This document shows, in pieces, positions 57,700 through 64,000 of a stretch of DNA of 64,000 nt. A program made the translations under genes and the position numbers. Every line of letters begins with the position of its first letter. Within the stretch, counting starts at the first letter, position 1. The DNA comes from JAOUEA01 sp963797635 (GTDB lineage Bacteria > Actinomycetota > UBA4738 > HRBIN12), in NCBI GenBank assembly GCA_963797635.1, contig CAWCPZ010000006.1, positions 1-64,000 on the forward strand, in the 5' to 3' direction. Under the pieces are notes generated by a model. That model was not told the DNA's origin and ran no database searches. It was given only the letters and a program-made list of their open reading frames with translations.

Positions 57700-58554
57700 T
57701 CACGAGCAAGAGCCCGAAGAGGAATCCTTCACCTCGCCGAGGGCCGTGACCAGTTGCATCGACCAGCCACCGGTGTTGAGCGTGAACTTCCCGACCGCCT
57801 TGATGCCCCTGATGCGCTTGACGCTGTTCGGCTCGGGCGATCCGAACGGATAGCCCGGTTCGGCCACCCCACCGGTTCCGATGACGAACTCGGTGATGCC
57901 GTTCTGCTTGGAAAAGCGCTCGTAGTTGTGCTCGTGGCCGGTCAGCACGAGTTCGGCATGGTCAGCGGCGAGGAGACTCCAGAACGGTTGGACGGCGGTC
58001 GTCCCACCGTGGTCGGTGCCTGACGAGAAGCGAGGGTGGTGCCAGTACGCCAGCGTGCACTGGTGCGTGTCGGAAGCCAGGTCTGAGGCCAGCCATCGGT
58101 ACTGGTTCGAACCTGGTCCACACCCACCGATGCGGCTGCAGTTCGAATCGAGACTCACGAGGTGCCAGTCTCCGACGTTGAACGAGTACCACGTCCTTCC
58201 CGAGATGCCGAAGTAGCTCCTGTACCCCTGGGCTCCCGCGGTCAGGTACTCGTGGTTGCCGGGACTCGGACGTGTGCGGGCCTTGAACTTGCCCCACGTC
58301 TTGTCGTAGGCGTTCTGGTACTGGGACAAGGAGCCCTCGTAATACTGGTTGTCGCCTAGCGTGAGGGCCACGACGGGGTCGATGGCGAGGACCCGGTTGG
58401 CAGTCCCAGCGCAGGATGTCGGATCGTTCTTGCCACAGATATCTCCGGCTGCCGTGATGACAACGGACGTCGCCCTCGGCATATCGGCCGCCGGCAACAC
58501 GAGCGACCCGACCAAGGCCACGAACGCGACGAAGCCCTTCGCCATAGAAATCAT
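57700..58554 (-). CDS. Secreted metallophosphoesterase (purple acid phosphatase-like)
   Basis: The protein is 284 residues from ATG 58554, with a signal peptide 'MISMAKGFVAFVALVGSLVL'. Metal-site motifs in order: 'VITAAGDICG' (GD), 'VALTLGDNQYYEGSL' (GDNQ), 'RPSPGNHEYLTAG' (GNHE), 'CTLAYWHHPRFSSG' (H) and 'LVLTGHEHNYERFS' (GHxH). These form the two-metal centre of calcineurin-like phosphoesterases. It probably hydrolyses phosphomonoesters outside the cell. An upstream in-frame ATG at 58614 is poorer in ribosome spacing. Confidence 0.88.
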   Translation of the reverse strand: MISMAKGFVAFVALVGSLVLPAADMPRATSVVITAAGDICGKNDPTSCAGTANRVLAIDPVVALTLGDNQYYEGSLSQYQNAYDKTWGKFKARTRPSPGNHEYLTAGAQGYRSYFGISGRTWYSFNVGDWHLVSLDSNCSRIGGCGPGSNQYRWLASDLASDTHQCTLAYWHHPRFSSGTDHGGTTAVQPFWSLLAADHAELVLTGHEHNYERFSKQNGITEFVIGTGGVAEPGYPFGSPEPNSVKRIRGIKAVGKFTLNTGGWSMQLVTALGEVKDSSSGSCS

Positions 58555-58699
58555 GAAGCCCCCTTCCTGCCTCGTCCCTCCACTGTCTTCGCCATACCCC
58601 ATCCTCGACCACATCGCACCCGGCGATGCTCGTGCGGACTCTTCCGCCGGCGCCGAAGTCCTGCCGGTCGCAAAGGGACTCTGACCTGCGGCTCCTGGG

Positions 58700-58773
58700 T
58701 GGGGCGGGCAGGGCTCGAACCTGCGACCGGAGGATTATGAGTCCCCTGCTCTAACCGACTGAGCTACCGCCCC
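58700..58773 (-). tRNA. tRNA-Met (CAT), elongator type
   Basis: The 74-base cloverleaf has acceptor GGGGCGG/CCGCCCC, D-arm GCTCAGTCGGTTAGAGC, anticodon loop CTCATAA (anticodon CAT) and T-loop TTCGAGC. The GCAGGGGACTCATAATCC context is that of elongator tRNA-Met. A CAT tRNA modified to read Ile cannot be fully excluded by eye. Confidence 0.9.
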
Positions 58774-58810
58774 GATGGCCAGAGGATAGGCCACCCAAGG
58801 CCCAGAGCGA

Positions 58811-59478
58811 TCAGGACAGCCGCGGCAACGTCGCCGTCGAGCCGACCACGTACACCAGCATCACGAAGGCGCCGGCGTTCACCCCGAAGCGGAGCCCTCG
58901 CTTGTCGAAGCGCTGCGCGAGCGCCACCAGGAACAGCACCGTGGCCAGCAGCACCGTGTTCCGCACGTACTTGTCCGCCACCACGTCGGCCTCTTTGCCC
59001 TCGGCGAACGCGCCGCCGATCGCGCGTTCAACCTCGCGGCTTCCTCGACGTGCGGGTTGCGGTCGTAGCCCGGCATGAAGTCGACATCCTGTCCGTCCGA
59101 GCCGTCGGCCCAGGCATCGAAGTCCTCGCGGAAGTCCGAGGTGAACCGGCTCTCGAACTCGTGCTGCAGGGCGACGTCGTGATCGGCTCGCGCCTGCAGC
59201 CACGCCGTGAACAACGCGGAGTCCGACACCAGTTCCAACCCGCCCACGGTCGATGCCGCTTCGGCGAGGAATCGGTCGCGCGTGGCGTCCTGGTACAGCG
59301 CGGACTCGCGCCCGTCCCATTTCGCCGCCTGGTAGCCGCTCCAGGCCGTGGCCGTGGCGACGATCGCCAGGAACAGCACCTCGACGATCTCGGCGACCCG
59401 CTCCCAGCGTTCCTTGTGCCGAGCTTCGTTCCGATCGCTCAACTCCTGGGCGACGTCGGTGTTCACGGTCTCGGTCAT
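58811..59478 (-). CDS. Membrane protein of unknown function (one frame break)
   Basis: The product is about 222 residues. The N-terminal part reads 'RHKERWERVAEIVEVLFLAI' and 'VATATAWSGYQAAKWDGRES', a helix followed by a charged coil 'LFTAWLQARADHDVALQHEF'. After a shift near 59020 it has two C-terminal helices, 'NTVLLATVLFLVALAQRFDK' and 'GVNAGAFVMLVYVVGSTATL'. The one-plus-two helix plan with a long soluble middle is seen in uncharacterised actinobacterial proteins. It is divergent from fumC. Confidence 0.7.
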
Positions 59479-59593
59479 GAGGTCGCCACCCTACCGGTCG
59501 CTCGCCGAGCGAGGGACGGCCCCCGAACGGAGGGCGGCGCCGGCCGCTCGTTTGGGAGGATGGAGGCATCAGCCACCCGGAGGTTCTCCCGAG

Positions 59594-60985
<1,392 letters not shown>

Positions 60986-61085
60986 TCCATCCGGACCGGT
61001 CCTGACCAGCAGGTTTGCGCAGGATTCCTGAAACCCCTCCCTGGGTAAGGAGCGTAATCTAGGGTAGGAGCAAAGGGGGTCCGGG

Positions 61086-61517
61086 TTGACGCTGTCTGAA
61101 CGCGATCTTCCCAGTCCGCATCTGCAGAGAAGGATCCGCGAGGTTCAGGTCTTCCTGGCGGACAACCTCGACAGGGACGTCGACCTACGTGCCATCGCGC
61201 ACGAGGCGTCGCTGTCCCCGTACTACTTCACCCGCCAGTTCACGGCGTACGTGGGGGTTCCGCCGTACCGCTACCTGATCGGACTGCGGATCGACCGGGC
61301 GATGCAGCTGCTGCGCGAGACCGAGCTGTCGGTCACCCAGATCTGTCACCGCGTCGGCTTCAACAGCCTGTCGCACTTCACGACCACGTTCCGCCAACAC
61401 ACGGGCGTGAGTCCGTCGGCCTATCGCCGGCGCCAGGACTGGGAACGCGATGCGAACCGGTTCACGCCGATCACGCAGTCGCTCGTCGAGCAGCCGAACA
61501 AGCGCTTCACCGTCTGA
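61086..61517 (+). CDS. AraC-family HTH protein lacking a sensor domain
   Basis: The 143-residue protein begins with a TTG start 5-6 bases after a GGGGG site. It consists almost only of the two AraC helix-turn-helices: 'LRAIAHEASLSPYYFTRQFT' and 'VTQICHRVGFNSLSHFTTTF', the second followed by 'RQHTGVSPSAYRR'. Such stand-alone AraC domains act as activators in stress responses or rely on another protein for sensing. It is convergent with the sulfurtransferase gene. Confidence 0.88.
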   Translation: MTLSERDLPSPHLQRRIREVQVFLADNLDRDVDLRAIAHEASLSPYYFTRQFTAYVGVPPYRYLIGLRIDRAMQLLRETELSVTQICHRVGFNSLSHFTTTFRQHTGVSPSAYRRRQDWERDANRFTPITQSLVEQPNKRFTV

Positions 61518-61519
61518 GG

Positions 61520-62417
61520 TCACCGCAGGGGCGGCATCGTTCCGGGTTCGGCGCCGGTCGCGATCGGTCTCGATGGATCGTGGGTCCAATCCGACCAGGA
61601 CCCCTCGTACAACCGGGCGCCGGGGAGGCCGGCTCGCTCCAACACCAGCACGGCCAGACACGCCGTGACGCCCGACCCGCACGAGGCGATCGTGCTCACA
61701 CCGTCGCGCACCCCGAGTTCGGCGTACCGCGACCGGAGCGCCTCGGGCGCCAGGAGCCGTTCGGTCCGTGGATCGCGGTTACCGACCCACGCTGCGCTGA
61801 CCGCCCCGGGGATGTGGCCGGCCACCGGGTCGATCGGTTCGACCTCGCCCCGGTAGCGCTCCCCCGCCCTGGCGTCCACCACGACGCCGTCGCCGCGGAT
61901 CAGCGACGCCCGGACATCGTCGGCGTCGGCGATCCGTTCCCGTGGCCAGGGTCGCGCAGTGAACGTGGCGGGCTCCGGCGAAGGCGAGCCCGCGCCGGTT
62001 GCCAACGCCCCGCCGATCGCCGTCCACGTCTCGAGCGACGGCAGGTCGAGCAACGCAGCGCGATGGCCGGTGACGTGCAACATCCACCACAACCTGGCCG
62101 CGACGGATCCACCGGCGTCGTCGTAGGAGACCACGAGGTCGTCGTCGCCGATGCCCGCTGCGCCCATCGCGTGCGCGAACGCTTCGGGCGAGGGCAAGCG
62201 GATGGCGGCCGGGACCGTCGAACGCCGGCCGGGCGAGGTCGACGTCGACATCGAACGACACCGCTCCCGGCAGGTGTCCCTGAACGAACGCCTCGCGGAC
62301 CGAGGCCCCCGGCTTCCATCGCACGTCGGCGATCACGAGGCCGTCGGGCGGCCGGGGCTCCGATCCGAGCTGGCCCAGGAGCCACTCGGGCGTCACGACG
62401 ATGTCGGGGAGCTCCAC
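61520..62417 (-). CDS. Two-domain sulfurtransferase (thiosulfate/3-mercaptopyruvate type; one frame break)
   Basis: This is two rhodanese domains of about 298 residues in all. The N-terminal inactive domain starts at GTG 62417 ('ELPDIVVTPEWLLGQLGSEP', 'FVQGHLPGAVSFDVDVDLAR'). A shift near 62205 joins 'LPSPEAFAHAMGAAGIGDDD' and 'GGSVAARLWWMLHVTGHRAA'. The C-terminal catalytic domain has 'DPVAGHIPGAVSAAWVGNRD' and the Cys loop in 'STIASCGSGVTACLAVLVLE'. C-G-S-G-V-T-A is closer to mercaptopyruvate sulfurtransferases than to thiosulfate ones. A long hairpin lies just upstream of its start. Confidence 0.85.
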
Positions 62418-62431
62418 GGACGAGAAGGGTA

Positions 62432-62477
62432 CCCGGACCGCTCCTGCAGGGGGTCCATCACGCAGGAGCGGTCCGGG
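62432..62477 (-). terminator. Long perfect hairpin ahead of the sulfurtransferase start
   Basis: A 16-base perfect stem, CCCGGACCGCTCCTGC with its complement, and a 14-base loop. It ends 15 bases upstream of the GTG at 62417. It may terminate transcripts arriving from 62556, or act as a leader structure for the sulfurtransferase. Confidence 0.6.
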
Positions 62478-62495
62478 CCTCGCGGCGGGGGTCTC

Positions 62496-62526
62496 CCGGA
62501 ACCCGGCCCTCGTCGCCGGGTTCCGG
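62496..62526 (-). terminator. Hairpin terminator of the substrate-binding protein gene
   Basis: Perfect 12-base stem CCGGAACCCGGC/GCCGGGTTCCGG with a 7-base loop, 30 bases beyond the stop of the gene at 62556. Confidence 0.75.
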
Positions 62527-62555
62527 AACGTCACGTCATCGGGTTCGCACGTTGA

Positions 62556-64000
62556 CTACGACGATGAGACCGCGAGGTGATCGAGTGCCGGGAGCCCGGC
62601 GAACTGATCGAACGACCAGTTCGTGACGTTCTCCGACAGCACGACCACGTTGTTGTCGAACAGGAAGGGCACCCAGGGCACCACGTCCTCCATCAGGTAG
62701 GTGTCCAGGTCGGCCCAGCACTGGAAGCGCTCGTCGCCGGTGAGCGGTTTGCACTGGTCGATCTGGTCCTCGGCGCTCGGCACCGCGACCGGGTCGTAGT
62801 CCCGCTCCTGGAGCATCTCGTCGGTCACGCCGACCATCGGGTCGTTGCAGCATGACTGCGGCCCGATCGCTGCCTGGGAGAACAGCGGCGAGGCGAACGT
62901 GTCGCCGTCGGCGTAGTCCTTGCCCCACGACGTCCCCGTGCAGAGTTGCCAATGGGTGTTGGGGTCCTCGCACTTGGAGTACATCGTGGTGCGCTCGAGC
63001 GCCTTGAGGTCCATCGACATCCCGATGGCCTCCAGGTTCTGCTCGATCAACGCCGACTGCTTCGGATACGGCGCGGCAGCGTCCGTGAAGGTCAACATGT
63101 CCTCGCACACGCTGGCGTCGCACACACCGTCCTGGTCACTGTCGTACTTCGACTGCGCCATCTCCTCCTTCGCTTTCGTGAGGTCGCCGGCACCGTTCGG
63201 TGACGGGTAGGGGTCGTAGTCCTTCAGCAGGTCGTTCTGGAGGCTGTTGACCATGATGTGACCGGCCACCTCGCCGAACACCGGGCCTCCACGGAGCTGC
63301 AGGAGTCCCTGCTTGTCGATCACGTAGTTGAGCGCCTTGCGCACGTGGATGTCGTCGAACGGCGGGTTGGCCAGGTTCATCTCCACGTAGCGGACGGCGT
63401 CGGACGGGTTCGAGTGCAGTCGGTCCTTCAACGCGGGGTCCGTCGTGTACCGCTGCACCTGGTCCGACGGCGGAACCCCGTCGAGCATCAGGTCGATGTC
63501 GCCGGCGTCCACCTTCAGCGCGAGGTCCTCCGACACGCCGCCGATCGAGGATTCGATCGAATCGGGATAGGCGGGACGGAGCGGGTCGGTGTCCCCGGAC
63601 CAGGAGGGGTTGCGGACCAGCACGATGGAACGCCCGGGCTGGTAGCCCTCGACCGGGTTCTGCTTCGACACCGGCTGGGAGAAGTCCATGTCCTCCGAGC
63701 CCTGGAACATGTACGGACCCGAGGCCACCAGGTAGCGGCCGTAGTCCGCGTCGTGTCCCTCGGCGACGCCGAAGCGCGCCTTGGGGTCGTCGGGGTTCGG
63801 CGGGATCGGCGCCGCGGCCGGCATCGCCAGCCGGTACCCGAGGTCGCCGGTCGGACGCGTCACCGTGATCTCCAAGGTGTGATCGTCCACGGCCTTCATG
63901 CCGCTGATCTCGTCGGCCTCACCGGATGCGAACTCGTCGAATCCGTCGATCACCGAGTAGTAGAAGGGGTACCCACCGACGTTGGCCGACGGGGTGGCCT
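62556..64000 (-). CDS. ABC transporter substrate-binding protein, family 5 (peptide/opine type), 5' end off the window
   Basis: At least 481 residues of a SBP_bac_5 protein; the frame stays open to the right edge, so the signal peptide is missing. Family blocks: 'LRPAYPDSIESSIGGVSEDL', 'FDDIHVRKALNYVIDKQGLL', 'PYPSPNGAGDLTKAKEEMAQ', and a C-terminal 'VVPWVPFLFDNNVVVLSENV'. Cysteine pairs ('CDASVCEDM', 'SCCNDP', 'CKPLTGDERFQC') probably make extracellular disulfides. It also has a calcium-like 'DSDQDGVCD' loop. It would feed a dipeptide/oligopeptide-type importer encoded outside the window. Confidence 0.88.
   Translation of the reverse strand, partial: ATPSANVGGYPFYYSVIDGFDEFASGEADEISGMKAVDDHTLEITVTRPTGDLGYRLAMPAAAPIPPNPDDPKARFGVAEGHDADYGRYLVASGPYMFQGSEDMDFSQPVSKQNPVEGYQPGRSIVLVRNPSWSGDTDPLRPAYPDSIESSIGGVSEDLALKVDAGDIDLMLDGVPPSDQVQRYTTDPALKDRLHSNPSDAVRYVEMNLANPPFDDIHVRKALNYVIDKQGLLQLRGGPVFGEVAGHIMVNSLQNDLLKDYDPYPSPNGAGDLTKAKEEMAQSKYDSDQDGVCDASVCEDMLTFTDAAAPYPKQSALIEQNLEAIGMSMDLKALERTTMYSKCEDPNTHWQLCTGTSWGKDYADGDTFASPLFSQAAIGPQSCCNDPMVGVTDEMLQERDYDPVAVPSAEDQIDQCKPLTGDERFQCWADLDTYLMEDVVPWVPFLFDNNVVVLSENVTNWSFDQFAGLPALDHLAVSSS

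Overview
The window is a high-GC chromosomal segment that looks like a free-living Gram-positive-type bacterium, most likely a deep-branching Actinomycetota lineage. Supports for this are GTG and TTG starts with GGAGG-type ribosome sites, possible leaderless starts, an LAFTG-like surface-anchoring tail, a GAF-SpoIIE/RsbW/RsbV partner-switching set, and an lhr-nei gene pair. A related high-GC phylum such as Chloroflexota (Limnocylindria) cannot be excluded from sequence alone. A strong caveat applies throughout. More than 30 reading-frame breaks split genes that otherwise read as full, conserved proteins (for example lhr, nei, ggt and ureC), while long genes beside them are intact. This is the pattern of residual indels in a long-read or metagenome assembly, so split genes are annotated as single CDS with the break noted. 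Layout: 1-5.2 kb holds a sugar/cyclitol catabolic operon on the minus strand (Gfo/Idh/MocA dehydrogenase, TIM-barrel isomerase, RbsA-like ATPase, RbsC-like permease) with a divergent ROK repressor. 5.2-8.3 kb holds a GYD protein, a TetR regulator and a secreted YtcJ-type amidohydrolase with a palindrome upstream. 8.4-16.5 kb holds a TolB-propeller/RTX secreted protein, a GNAT enzyme and a stress-signalling block: two STAS anti-anti-sigma factors, a triple-GAF SpoIIE phosphatase, an RsbW-like kinase, and two tiny proteins that share one motif. 16.6-21.7 kb holds small proteins, an LAFTG-like surface protein, a Calx-beta secreted protein and a DUF2254 membrane protein. 21.8-29.5 kb is an integration hotspot. 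A complete tRNA-Val(UAC) at 29.5 kb has two perfect 50-bp copies of its 3' part upstream (21.8 and 24.5 kb), each followed by the same roughly 100-bp flank with short direct repeats. These look like accreted attachment sites. The enclosed segments carry an L,D-transpeptidase, a formylglycine-generating enzyme, a TRIC channel, a DUF1269-like membrane protein and a CTPSR-type sulfatase. From 30.4 to 36.9 kb a plus-strand operon joins a polyamine-type ABC importer (ATPase, lipoprotein, two permeases) to a gamma-beta fused urease subunit and a divergent urease alpha subunit. No urease maturation genes are in view. 36.9-40.1 kb holds a second YtcJ-type amidohydrolase, a repeat protein built on an SIMNGG motif, and a polymer-forming-domain membrane protein. 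40.2-49.3 kb holds Lhr helicase, a Nei-type glycosylase, gamma-glutamyltransferase and a four-PAS histidine kinase. 49.2-53.2 kb holds a P1B-5-type metal ATPase fused to hemerythrin, a nitrobindin-like protein, a coiled-coil protein and a MOSC protein. 53.4-56 kb holds three consecutive secreted proteins and strong terminators. The rest holds a small secreted protein, an alpha/beta hydrolase with a SnoaL-like partner, a secreted metallophosphatase, tRNA-Met, a membrane protein, fumarase, an AraC regulator, a two-domain sulfurtransferase, and a truncated family 5 substrate-binding protein at the right edge.
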